DNA from: Lentzea tibetensis
Lineage (GTDB): Bacteria > Actinomycetota > Actinomycetes > Mycobacteriales > Pseudonocardiaceae
Reading direction: 5' to 3'
DNA length: 64,000 nt
NCBI RefSeq assembly: GCF_007845675.1
Contig: NZ_VOBR01000002.1
Location: forward strand, 421,321-485,320
A program made the translations under genes and the position numbers. Below are positions 8,355-16,753 of this stretch, one piece after another. The first letter of the stretch is position 1. Each line of letters opens with the position of its first letter. A model generated the notes under the pieces. That model was not told where the DNA came from. It ran no database searches and saw nothing but the letters and a program-made list of their open reading frames with translations.

Positions 8355-9521
8355 ATGCCGTCTTCGTCCTCCCCGTCCATCGCCGTCGTCGGCGGCGGCC
8401 TCAGCGGGTTGGTGCTGGCCCGGATCCTGCAGCAGCACGACATCGCCTGCACCGTCTACGAGCTCGACGCCACCGCCGACGCCCGGCGGCAGGGCGGCCT
8501 GCTCGACCTGCACGTCGAGTCCGGCCAGCTGGCCCTGCGCGAAGCGGGGCTGTACGAGCAGTTCCGCCTGCTCACCCGGCCGCAGGCAGAGGCGATGCGG
8601 GTGATGGACAAGGCGGGCACCGTCTTCATCGACCAGGCCGCCGAGGGCAACTCGGGCAGACCTGAGATCGACCGGACGGAACTGCGCGCCCTGCTGCTGG
8701 ATTCGCTCGACCTGGGACGGGTCGTCTGGGACCGCAAGCTCAGCCGAGCCCGCCGCATGGACGACGGGCGGTACGAACTCGTCTTCGCCAACGGCTCGCG
8801 CGAGACCGCGGATCTGCTGATCGGAGCCGACGGCGCCTGGTCCCGAGTCCGCCCCCTGCTCTCGAGCGCCTCCCCGGAGTACGCCGGAATCAGCTACGTC
8901 GAACTCCACGTCACCGACGCGCCGGCCAAGGTGCCCGCCTCGGCCGCTCTGGTCGGCACCGGAAGCCTGTTCGCCCTGTCGGACAACAAGAACCTCGGCG
9001 GGCACGGAGGCCGCGACCTGCACCTGGGAGCCATGCTGCGGACCGCCGAGGACTGGCTCGACACACGCGGCGTCGACTGGTCGGACGCGACCGCCACCCG
9101 CACCGCCCTGCTGGCGGAGTTCGCCGACTGGACCCCGGCGCTGACCGACCTGATCCGCCACTGCGACGACGAGATCACACCCCGCCGGATCTACGCCCTG
9201 CCCACCGGCCACGCGTGGCCGCGCACCCAGGGGGTGACCCTGATCGGCGACGCCGCCCACCTGATGTCGCCGTTCGCGGGCGAGGGCGCGAACGCCGCGA
9301 TGCGCGACGCCTGCGAGCTGGCGCTGGCGCTGATCGAGCACGGTGACGACGTCGAGGGCGCGCTGCGTCAGTACGAGACGGCGATGTTCCCGCGCGCCGC
9401 CGACGCGGCCCGGCGGTCCGCCCGCGGGCTCGACCTGTGCTTCGCCGACGACTCCCCGCGTGGCCTGGTCGAGTTCTTCGGCAGGGTGGGCGTCCCCGGC
9501 ACCCCGGCGGGGCACCGGTAG
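8355..9521 (+). CDS. TetX-like FAD-dependent monooxygenase
   Basis: A 388-residue class A flavin monooxygenase. It begins IAVVGGGLSGLVLARIL (FAD Rossmann motif), has the DG motif in LLIGADGAWSRVRP, and has GDAAHLMSPFAGEGANAAM near residue 300, which is the form typical of the TetX/hydroxylase subgroup. The mid-part GGLLDLHVESGQLALREAGL is also TetX-like. The enzyme should hydroxylate a polycyclic or aromatic molecule with NADPH and O2. The partner TetR_C_1-type regulator suggests inactivation of a tetracycline-like or other polyketide compound. The substrate is inference; housekeeping aromatic hydroxylation remains possible. Confidence 0.85.
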   Translation: MPSSSSPSIAVVGGGLSGLVLARILQQHDIACTVYELDATADARRQGGLLDLHVESGQLALREAGLYEQFRLLTRPQAEAMRVMDKAGTVFIDQAAEGNSGRPEIDRTELRALLLDSLDLGRVVWDRKLSRARRMDDGRYELVFANGSRETADLLIGADGAWSRVRPLLSSASPEYAGISYVELHVTDAPAKVPASAALVGTGSLFALSDNKNLGGHGGRDLHLGAMLRTAEDWLDTRGVDWSDATATRTALLAEFADWTPALTDLIRHCDDEITPRRIYALPTGHAWPRTQGVTLIGDAAHLMSPFAGEGANAAMRDACELALALIEHGDDVEGALRQYETAMFPRAADAARRSARGLDLCFADDSPRGLVEFFGRVGVPGTPAGHR

Positions 9522-9566
9522 CAGCGCCGTGCGGGGTTCCGGTGGACATGCGGCTCCGGTGCGGGG

Positions 9567-10145
9567 TCAGGCCCTGGTCCACAGCGTGATGTCGCTGCTG
9601 GTCGCCACCACCAGCGTCGCCCCGGATGGGGAGAATCCGGCCGCACGCAGTTCGGAGTGGCGCGAATGGAAGATGTGCCACCAGGTCTCGCCGTGCGCCC
9701 CGCCGGTGTACGGAGTCCCGGTGGACAACAGCACCCGCTCGTGCGGCCAGTCCGGGCTGGCGACGTCCACCGACCAACCCGTGGTGCCGGTGTGCAGACC
9801 GCCGCCGGCCAGCCCGGCCATGGGCACGCGACGCTGCGCGATCGGCCCGATCCCTTGGCACGTCAAGTCGTTGTCGTCCGGCCAACCCGAATCAGGCTCG
9901 TGGTCGCGGGCCAGGCGCTCACCGGTGACCGTGTCGAACAGTCCGAGCCCGCGTGTGGACGCCACCAGCAGCAGGTCGCGGCCGCTGTCGGGATCAGTGG
10001 CGAATCCAACGCCGAGCAGCCCTCCGACAGCGACCACGTGGCAGTCAGCCGGACGCCACGGTGGGGGCGCCGACACCGTCGGCGCGGCCAGAAACCTCGC
10101 CCGCTGGCCCCGTTGATGGTCGGTGAGCGAGAGATCCTCCGGCAT
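9567..10145 (-). CDS. conserved hypothetical protein (actinobacterial, beta-rich)
   Basis: A 192-residue protein of a family I know only as conserved and uncharacterised in actinomycetes. It contains short beta-propeller-like phrases: CHVVAVGGLLGVGFA, LLLVASTRGLGLFDTVTGERLAR, then SPDWPHERVLLSTG and AAGFSPSGATLVVATSSDITLW. These resemble a few WD-like blades, but the protein is too short for a full propeller by itself. There is no signal peptide or membrane segment. The open frame extends to 10283, but homologous-looking sequence starts at the ATG at 10145. It is convergent with the TetX-like gene and follows a LAL regulator on the same strand. Confidence 0.7.
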   Translation of the reverse strand: MPEDLSLTDHQRGQRARFLAAPTVSAPPPWRPADCHVVAVGGLLGVGFATDPDSGRDLLLVASTRGLGLFDTVTGERLARDHEPDSGWPDDNDLTCQGIGPIAQRRVPMAGLAGGGLHTGTTGWSVDVASPDWPHERVLLSTGTPYTGGAHGETWWHIFHSRHSELRAAGFSPSGATLVVATSSDITLWTRA

Positions 10146-10218
10146 CCCGCGAGTATGCCGGAGCCGAACACCGAGAGCCCTTGCAGGGCAATGATCACGA
10201 TGTGAGCTCGGACGACTT

Positions 10219-13041
10219 TCATGCGTGAGCAGCCGGACCTGCCGAAGGCCTCGTATCCGACCTGGCCCGTTCCGGAAGCGCACTCAGCAGTTCTCTGCGC
10301 GAGCTGATAGCGAGTTTGGCGAAGATCTTCTTGAGGTGCCATTCGACGGTGCGTGGGCTGAGGAACAGCTGACTGCCGATCTCGGGGTTGGTGAGTCCGG
10401 TGCGGGCGAGTTGGGCGATCTGGGCCTCTTGCGGGGTCAGCTCGTCATGGGTTCCAGCTCGCCGTTTGTGGATGGTCTCGCCATTCGCCCGCCGTTCGCG
10501 GCGGGCGCGTTCGGCGAACGCTTCCATCCCCATCTCGACGAACATGCTGTGCGCGGTGCGCAGATGCTCACCCGCCTCGACGCGCCGTCTCTCACGGCGG
10601 AGCCATTCGCCGAACAGCAGGTGCGCCCTGGCGTGTTCGGTGCGCATGCGGGTGCGCCCGAGGTGGTCGATCGCGTCGCGGTAGTGAGCCTCGGCCCCGG
10701 TGACCAGGGCGTTGCAGCGGTCCTGGATGCCCAGGGCCCAGTCGGTTGCGCTGGGGGTGGTGGTCTGTTCGAGTCGCGCTCGTGCGTCCTCGGCGAGTGC
10801 GTGCTGGTCGGTGCGGACGGCGGCCTCGACGAGTTCGGGCAGCGACCAGTTGGACAAGGCCAGCTCGCTCGTCTGCCCAGCACCCGACCTGGCTGCTTCA
10901 CATGCCTGCGGGTAGCGGCCCAGCCCGTTGTACAGCACGGCCTTGGCGTGTTCGACCATGGTCAGGCCCATGCCCTCGCCTCGCCGCATCAGTTGTGCGC
11001 TCACCGCGTGGATCAGTGGGGCCGCGGTGGCCTCGCGCCCCTGAAATGCGGCCAGTGCCAGGGCGCTGTAGTGGGGGAGCCCCAGGACGCCGTACGGGGC
11101 GGTCCCCGCCACGGTGACGTCGGTGACCGCCGCGACCTGCTCGACCAACGATGCGGCAGAGGTGAGCCGGCCGGCGAAGAGCTCAAAGCGGATCTGGGTG
11201 TCGAGCGCGAGGGGAAGCATGTACAGCCCGCCGACCTCGCGCGCGAGCCTCGTGTGCCGAGCGCTCAGCTCCTCCCAACTCTCGTCGTCCCACAGGTCGA
11301 ACGCGGCGTGCGCGGCCGGCCAGAGCCAGCCCATGGCCTGGGTGATCGTGATGTCGGTGGTCCGGAATGCGCGCACCGCGTCTTTGAGCAGTGGCGCTCC
11401 GGCGGCATGGCCTTCGGTGATCACCAGGGCGAGGCCGTCGAGCAGCAGGTCCTGCGGACGAGCCGCCGTCGCCGACGTGGGCGCCGCCCGCGCGGCCCTG
11501 GCCACACCGACCAGATCCACCTCACCGGCCAGCCGGCCCACGATGATCGCCGTGAAGAGCGCACTCAGATAGGTGTCCCGCGATGTCAGCGGGTCCAGCG
11601 GTGCCAGCTCGCGGGCGGCCGTCAGCAGCAGTGGTGGGCCGTCAAGGGCTCGGCTCGAGCCGAACGCGGTCCGTCCACGAAGCAGGTGCGCCCTGGCCTG
11701 CTCACGTTCGTTCAACCGGCCGGCCTCGGCCTGTGCCAGCAGCCGCAGCGCTGCCTCCGCATCGCCGGAGAAGTGCTTGGCCTCGGCGGCTCTCAGTGCG
11801 CGACCAGCCCGCCGCGCCGCATCGGGGGTCAGCTCGGCCGCCCGTTCCAGGAACGCGGCCGCGGCCGCCAGACCGCCCAGGGTCAGCGCCCGCCCGGCCG
11901 AGTGCTCGAGCTCGGCCGCGACCTCCTCGTCCGGGCTGCTCGCCGCCAGCGCACGGTGCCAGGCACGCCGATCCGGGTCCCGATGCGGATCTGTCACCTC
12001 CGCCAACGCCTGGTGCGCCGCTTGACGAGCCGACGGCGCCGCCGCCCGGTACACCGCCGAGCGCACCAACGGATGATGAAACCGGATCTGCTGCCCGGTC
12101 TGCGTGGCGAGCCGCGCGTCCACCGCCGGCGCGAGCGCGCGGAATCCGATCCCCGCCTGCTGGGCGGCGCCCCAGACCAAGGCCGCGTCCCCGGCCGACT
12201 CGGCGGCGGCCAGCAACAACAGTCGCTGAGTTGCCTCGGGCAAGGTGCTGATCCGACGCAGGTAGTGGTTCTCCATCTGCTCGGAAAGCCCACCCGCCCC
12301 CGGCAGATCGAACCCACCGGCCAGCTCCGCCGCGCTCATGCCGCGCGGCAACTCCAGCAGCGCCAGGGGATTGCCACCGGTCTCGACGATGATCCGATCA
12401 CGAATCCGCTCGTCGAGCCGTCCCGGCACAGCCCAGGCCAGAAGCGCCCGCGCGTCCTGATCCTCCAGCCCGCCGAGCGGCAGCTCGGGCAGACCCTCCA
12501 GCCAGCGGGTCACCGGTTCGCGAGCGGTGAACACCAACGCCACCGACTCCGCGAGCAGGCGACGGGCCGCGAACCCGAGGGCCTGACCAGACGCGTTGTC
12601 GAGCCAGTGCGCGTCGTCCACCAGGCACAACAGCGGCCGCTCCTCGGCCACCGCGGACAACAGGCTCAACACCGCCAAAGCCACCAGGAACCGGCTGGGA
12701 ACCTCCCCTGGCGACAGACCCAGCGCGACACGCAATGCGGTCTGCTGCGGCTCGGGAAGCAGGTCAAGTCGTCCGAGCATCGGCGTGCACAGCTGGTGGA
12801 CGGCTGCGAACGGCAGCTCCATCTCGGCCTCGACACCGCAGATGGCCGCTACCCGGAAACCGGTGGCCTGCCGGGCGCAATGGTCCAGCAGCGCGGTTTT
12901 ACCCGTCCCCGCCTCACCGCGGATCACCAGCACGGCGCTCTGCCCGCCGCGGACGTTCTCGATGAGACCTTCGAGCAACTCACGCTCGCCGCGCCGGCCC
13001 AGCAGCACCGGCGGCCGGCTCCCAGGCGCGGCAGTCCGCAT
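10219..13041 (-). CDS. LuxR-family large ATP-binding regulator (LAL)
   Basis: A 940-residue LAL regulator. A Walker A motif GEAGTGKTA lies at 42-50 and a Walker B-like LLCLVDDAHWLD about 90 residues later, forming the STAND-type ATPase. A long helical, TPR-like middle region follows. The C-terminus has a LuxR HTH with LTPQEAQIAQLARTG, then LTNPEIGSQLFLSPRTVEWHLKKIF. Such proteins are pathway-specific activators, often of secondary metabolism. The nearest possible target is the CoA-transferase gene divergent at 13198 across a 156-bp gap. I see no GGGGTA-type box there. Confidence 0.93.
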   Translation of the reverse strand: MRTAAPGSRPPVLLGRRGERELLEGLIENVRGGQSAVLVIRGEAGTGKTALLDHCARQATGFRVAAICGVEAEMELPFAAVHQLCTPMLGRLDLLPEPQQTALRVALGLSPGEVPSRFLVALAVLSLLSAVAEERPLLCLVDDAHWLDNASGQALGFAARRLLAESVALVFTAREPVTRWLEGLPELPLGGLEDQDARALLAWAVPGRLDERIRDRIIVETGGNPLALLELPRGMSAAELAGGFDLPGAGGLSEQMENHYLRRISTLPEATQRLLLLAAAESAGDAALVWGAAQQAGIGFRALAPAVDARLATQTGQQIRFHHPLVRSAVYRAAAPSARQAAHQALAEVTDPHRDPDRRAWHRALAASSPDEEVAAELEHSAGRALTLGGLAAAAAFLERAAELTPDAARRAGRALRAAEAKHFSGDAEAALRLLAQAEAGRLNEREQARAHLLRGRTAFGSSRALDGPPLLLTAARELAPLDPLTSRDTYLSALFTAIIVGRLAGEVDLVGVARAARAAPTSATAARPQDLLLDGLALVITEGHAAGAPLLKDAVRAFRTTDITITQAMGWLWPAAHAAFDLWDDESWEELSARHTRLAREVGGLYMLPLALDTQIRFELFAGRLTSAASLVEQVAAVTDVTVAGTAPYGVLGLPHYSALALAAFQGREATAAPLIHAVSAQLMRRGEGMGLTMVEHAKAVLYNGLGRYPQACEAARSGAGQTSELALSNWSLPELVEAAVRTDQHALAEDARARLEQTTTPSATDWALGIQDRCNALVTGAEAHYRDAIDHLGRTRMRTEHARAHLLFGEWLRRERRRVEAGEHLRTAHSMFVEMGMEAFAERARRERRANGETIHKRRAGTHDELTPQEAQIAQLARTGLTNPEIGSQLFLSPRTVEWHLKKIFAKLAISSRRELLSALPERARSDTRPSAGPAAHA

Positions 13042-13197
13042 CGGCTGAGCGTAGATGCCGGACAGCCTTGCCGGGTACCGATCCCAGGGTGACGACCAGG
13101 GTGTTGGGCCAGGCGGTTCACGGGCGCGGGAAACGCCACCTGGCTGCGTGAATGGATGTCGTAGTGCCGTTCCTACTACTCGGAATCGGGAGCACCG

Positions 13198-14709
13198 ATG
13201 TCAGGCCTCACAGACCAGATCAGGCACAGCGTCAACAATCCCCTGATCTCCACCGACTTCAACTTCACCGCGGTACTCGACGACGTGTTGGGCACTGTCG
13301 GTCTCAGCGTCGAGGACGCTGGTGGGAAGGTGACCTTCTACGGCGGAGCCGACCCGTTGATCGCCAGTCCGTTCTTCTTCGCGTCCGCGTCCGCGGTGGC
13401 GCTCGCCGCCAAGGGTGTTGCCGCTTCGGCGATCTGGCGCGAACGCGGCGGCGACGACCAGGACATCGCCATCGACACGCGGAAGGCGTTCCAGCGGTTC
13501 TCCGGATTCGCGGACGGTCGCTGGGAACAGATCAACGGACGGCCGCCGTCGTACAAGTGGAACAAGTACAACCCGTTCGCCGAAGTGCCGTTCTTCCGCA
13601 AGACCCGCGACGGGCGGCATGTGATCGCGCTCAACGTCTACCCTGGGCTGCATCAGAAGGCTCTGACGCTCCTGGACTCCGCGGACAACGCCAAGTCGAT
13701 CAACGAGGCCATCGCGCGGCGGGACGCCGACGAGCTCGAGCAGGCGGCCGCTGAGGCAGGCGTCATCATCGCCAAGGTGCGATCGACCGAGGAGTTCTTC
13801 CAGGAACAGCAGTACCAGCAGGTGCTGCAGCACATGCCGCTCATCTCTGTCGAGAAGATCGCTGACGGCGACCCGCAGCCGCTGGCAGCCGGTGCGTCAA
13901 CGCCGCTGGAAGGCATCCGGGCCCTGGGAATGGGGCATGTCATCGCCGGCGCCGGGATCGGCAGGGACCTGGCATCGTTCGGGGCCGACGTCCTGAACGT
14001 GTGGCGCCCGGACGACAGCGAGGTCGAGCCGTTCTACTGGGACACACAGGTGGGCATGCGATCGGCGTACCTGTCCGACGCAGGTGACGATCGCGCGAAG
14101 CTCGACGAGCTGTTGCGGGGAGCGGACGTCTTCTTCTCCAACCGTCACCCCGGCTACCTGGAGCAGGTCGGCCTGACCGCCGACGAACTCGCCGTCGGCC
14201 ACCGGGGTCTGATCCACGCGCAGGTGCTGCTGCACGGCGCCGAGGGGCCGTGGGCGACACGTCCGGGATTCGACGAGGTCGGCGCCACCGTCAGCGGGAT
14301 CTTCGCTCTCGGCGGCACCCTCGAAGAGCCCGAGCAGCCACCGATGCTGCCCATCGTCGACAACATCGTCGGCTGGCTCGGCACCGTCGGGGTGCTGGAG
14401 GCGCTCCGCCGCAGAGCCGTCGAGGGCGGCTCGTACCGCGTCCGGGTCTCACTCACCCGCGTCTGCCTCTGGCTGATCTCCCTGGGGATCTTCGACAAGG
14501 AGTTCGCCACCGCCACAGCGGGGAGCACTGCGGAACACTCGGCCATCCCGCCCGAGCTGTTCACAGCGAAGACCCCGCTCGGCACCTACCAGGGCATGAC
14601 TGATCAGATCGAGTTCTCTTCACTTCCGCAGGGATTCACCACCACTGTGCTGCATCCGATGGGCGCCGATCAGCCGGAATGGTTGCCGCGGGCCACCAAC
14701 CCGGCCTGA
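13198..14709 (+). CDS. CoA-transferase family III (CaiB/BaiF) protein
   Basis: A 503-residue protein with CaiB/BaiF features. The second half contains LEGIRALGMGHVIAGAGIGRDLASFGADVLNV, the typical CoA-transferase opening with the Asp of the catalytic region, and DVFFSNRHPGYLEQVGLTADEL. The protein is longer than the usual 400 residues because about 200 residues precede this motif. Such an arrangement occurs in a subgroup that carries both halves of the fold in permuted or duplicated form. GGGAG precedes the ATG at 13198. It is a monocistronic unit ended by a strong terminator. The acyl group transferred is unknown. Confidence 0.8.
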   Translation: MSGLTDQIRHSVNNPLISTDFNFTAVLDDVLGTVGLSVEDAGGKVTFYGGADPLIASPFFFASASAVALAAKGVAASAIWRERGGDDQDIAIDTRKAFQRFSGFADGRWEQINGRPPSYKWNKYNPFAEVPFFRKTRDGRHVIALNVYPGLHQKALTLLDSADNAKSINEAIARRDADELEQAAAEAGVIIAKVRSTEEFFQEQQYQQVLQHMPLISVEKIADGDPQPLAAGASTPLEGIRALGMGHVIAGAGIGRDLASFGADVLNVWRPDDSEVEPFYWDTQVGMRSAYLSDAGDDRAKLDELLRGADVFFSNRHPGYLEQVGLTADELAVGHRGLIHAQVLLHGAEGPWATRPGFDEVGATVSGIFALGGTLEEPEQPPMLPIVDNIVGWLGTVGVLEALRRRAVEGGSYRVRVSLTRVCLWLISLGIFDKEFATATAGSTAEHSAIPPELFTAKTPLGTYQGMTDQIEFSSLPQGFTTTVLHPMGADQPEWLPRATNPA

Positions 14710-14751
14710 TCCGCAGTAGCCGACGACGGCGCCATCGACCCCCTTCGAAGA

Positions 14752-14783
14752 GGCCCGTCCCGCGGTGGCACGTGGGACGGGCC
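14752..14783. terminator. strong hairpin terminator between convergent genes
   Basis: A perfect 10-bp stem GGCCCGTCCC/GGGACGGGCC (14752-14761 with 14774-14783) closes a 12-nt loop, and a further A-T pair can extend it. It lies between the CoA-transferase gene and the convergent SDR-P450 chimera and could serve both strands. No long T run follows, which is normal in actinomycetes. Confidence 0.85.
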
Positions 14784-14824
14784 TTCAGTCCCGGCCGGTG
14801 CCGTGGGACCGAAGCGTCTCGCTC

Positions 14825-15229
14825 CTAGCCGAGGATGACCGGCAGCCTGTCGAGGCGGCGCATGAACGCGCCCGACCGCCACCGGACCGGCTCGTCCACC
14901 AGGGTCGTGTGCGGGAAGCGCTCGAAGAACATGCGCAGCCCGATCTCCGTCTCCAGCCGCCCGAGCTCCGCGCCGATGCACCGGTGCGGGCCGTGCCCGA
15001 ACCCGAGGTGTCCCCGAGTGTCGCGCCGCACGTCGAACCGGTCGGGGACGTGCGGCATCGAGTCCTCGGCGAGGTCCGCCTCCATCACCTCGACGCCGAG
15101 CTCGGCCCTGACCTCGTCGAGAGCCACCTTGTCCCGTCCTGTCACCATGACGTCCGCACCATCCGCGACCATGGCTTCGGTGAAGGCTCTGCCAAGACCC
15201 TTGGCACCACCCGTGATCACGACACGCAC
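14825..15229 (-). pseudogene. chimeric remnant: SDR N-terminus fused in frame to cytochrome P450 C-terminus
   Basis: The 134-residue frame starts at GTG 15229 with AAGGAG five bases upstream. Residues 1 to about 57 are the start of a short-chain dehydrogenase (VVITGGAKGLGRAFTEAM, then VMVTGRDKVALDEV and ADLAED). From about residue 60 the sequence is the last part of a cytochrome P450: PDRFDVRRD, the heme-ligand loop FGHGPHRCIGAELGRLE, and a terminal FERFP stretch. Neither enzyme can be complete. The simplest reading is a deletion that joined two neighbouring genes. It overlaps the end of the CoA ligase gene by 13 bases, so the original order was ligase, SDR, P450. A functional mini-protein is unlikely. 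Confidence 0.8.
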
Positions 15230-16563
15230 GTGCGCTCCTTGAGCAGCCGGCGCAGGATCTTTCCCGACACCGACCGCGGGATCTCGTCGACGAACTCGAC
15301 CTGGCGAATCTTCTTGTACGGCGCGACTCTCTCCGCTGCCCACCGCATGAGCTCGACGGGGTCGACCTCGTGCGCCGCCACCACGAACGCCTTGGGGATC
15401 TCTCCCGCGGCCGCGTCCGGCACACCGACGACCGCCACGTCGGCAACGCCGGGATGCCTGCACAGCAACGCTTCCAGCTCGGCCGGCGCGACCTGGTAGG
15501 CCTTGTACTTGATCATTTCCTTGATGCGGTCGCGCACGTAGAACCTGCTGTGCTCGTCGACGCTCACGAGATCGCCGGTGCGCAGCCAGCCGTCCGCGCT
15601 GACCTGCGGCCCGCGGACCAGCAGCTCGCCGACCTCGGCGTCGGAGTCCGTGCCCGGTTCGACCACGCGCGCCTCGGTGCCGGGCGACAGCGTGCCGATG
15701 CTCTCCGGGTCGGTCGACGCGAAGTCGTCGTCGAACACCTGGTGCGTGCCACCGGCCTCGGTGAGCCCGAAACCCTGGCGGATCAGGCAACCCAGCGTCT
15801 CCTCGGCGCGTTCCCGGTGCACGGGGTCGAGCGGCGCGGCACCGCAGAGCGCGTACCTGAGGTCGGGCAGGTGCCGCTTCGGCGCCTTGGCCAGTGCGGC
15901 CACCACGGGCGGTACGAGGTAGGCGCGCGTGACGTGGTGGTTCTCCAGCGTGTCGAGGTACACGTCGATGTTCACGCGCGGCAGCGTCACCAGGGTCGCT
16001 CCGGCGAGCAGTCCGCTGTTGAGAATGATGGAGAAGCCGTAGATGTGGAAGAACGGCAGGGTCGCCGCCAGCACGTCGTTCTCCGCGACGCGCCAGCCCG
16101 CACGCGTCTGCTCCAGGTTGGCCACGAGGTGGCGGTGCGTGAACCGCACGGGCTTCGTCGCACCGGTCGTGCCGCTGGAGAAGAGGATCGCGGCCGTGCT
16201 CGCCGGGTCGACCGGCGGCAGCTCGGCCTCGGCCTGCGGGAGCTCGTCGAGCAGCGTCGCCCCGGACAGGTCCAGAAGTCGTTGCGTCTCATCAGGTGTG
16301 AGGTCCGGGTTGAGCAGCGCCACCGCGGCGCCCGCCGCCATGACACCGTGCACCGCGACCGGGAACCGCGGGCCGTTGTGCATCCGCAGCGCGACGACGT
16401 CACCGGGTCGGAAGCCGGCGGCACGCACACCGCCCGCCACCAAAGCGACCTGAGACGCGAGCTCGGCGTACGTGATCCGCTCGCCGGTCACGCCGTCGAG
16501 GACGGTGACCTTGTCGCCGTGTTCCCGCGCCAGCACGTGGTCGGGCAGCGAGCACTCCGGCAC
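15217..16563 (-). CDS. AMP-dependent acyl-CoA synthetase, 4-coumarate:CoA ligase-like
   Basis: A 448-residue adenylate-forming enzyme. The P-loop-like SSGTTGATKPV, the A5 motif GFGLTEAGG, the TGD motif, RIKEMIKYKAYQVAPAELE and the C-terminal catalytic Lys in PRSVSGKILRR are all present, so it looks active despite being shorter than the usual 500-550 residues. The start is GTG at 16563; no good ribosome site is seen and an in-frame stop lies just upstream. It should activate a carboxylic acid, aromatic or fatty, as an acyl-CoA. It is divergent from a condensation-type acyltransferase at 16754, which could use the CoA thioester, and is followed by the SDR-P450 remnant. Confidence 0.88.
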   Translation of the reverse strand: MPECSLPDHVLAREHGDKVTVLDGVTGERITYAELASQVALVAGGVRAAGFRPGDVVALRMHNGPRFPVAVHGVMAAGAAVALLNPDLTPDETQRLLDLSGATLLDELPQAEAELPPVDPASTAAILFSSGTTGATKPVRFTHRHLVANLEQTRAGWRVAENDVLAATLPFFHIYGFSIILNSGLLAGATLVTLPRVNIDVYLDTLENHHVTRAYLVPPVVAALAKAPKRHLPDLRYALCGAAPLDPVHRERAEETLGCLIRQGFGLTEAGGTHQVFDDDFASTDPESIGTLSPGTEARVVEPGTDSDAEVGELLVRGPQVSADGWLRTGDLVSVDEHSRFYVRDRIKEMIKYKAYQVAPAELEALLCRHPGVADVAVVGVPDAAAGEIPKAFVVAAHEVDPVELMRWAAERVAPYKKIRQVEFVDEIPRSVSGKILRRLLKERTCVS

Positions 16564-16753
16564 GGGGACCGGGGGGGAGTGGGCTGCGATGAATCACGGC
16601 CGGAGACTATGCAGTGCGCGAGTCTCCCTTAGTCCACATTTTCGTCCTAAGGAAACTGTCCAAGTGGCCATCAGTGCAGGTCGCGGCCTTGTTCCGTCTC
16701 AATTGCGCGTACCGGCGTTGACCGTGTCGTTCGAGCCCGCTTTCACTGGCCGC

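Noticed and set aside
10225-13092. A 955-codon open frame on the plus strand opposite the LAL gene
   Set aside because: It is antisense to a clear LAL regulator; no domain, ribosome site or natural composition. High GC gives long open frames on the opposite strand.
13186-13200. GGGAGCACCGATG before the CoA-transferase as a fourth copy of the shared box
   Set aside because: It lacks GGGGT, has no TAGCKT element 40 bp away and is simply the ribosome site and start codon.
16564-16600. A frameshift at the seven-G run upstream of the CoA ligase, hiding more N-terminus
   Set aside because: The ligase already begins at the usual family start, and an in-frame stop precedes it; no extra homology lies upstream.
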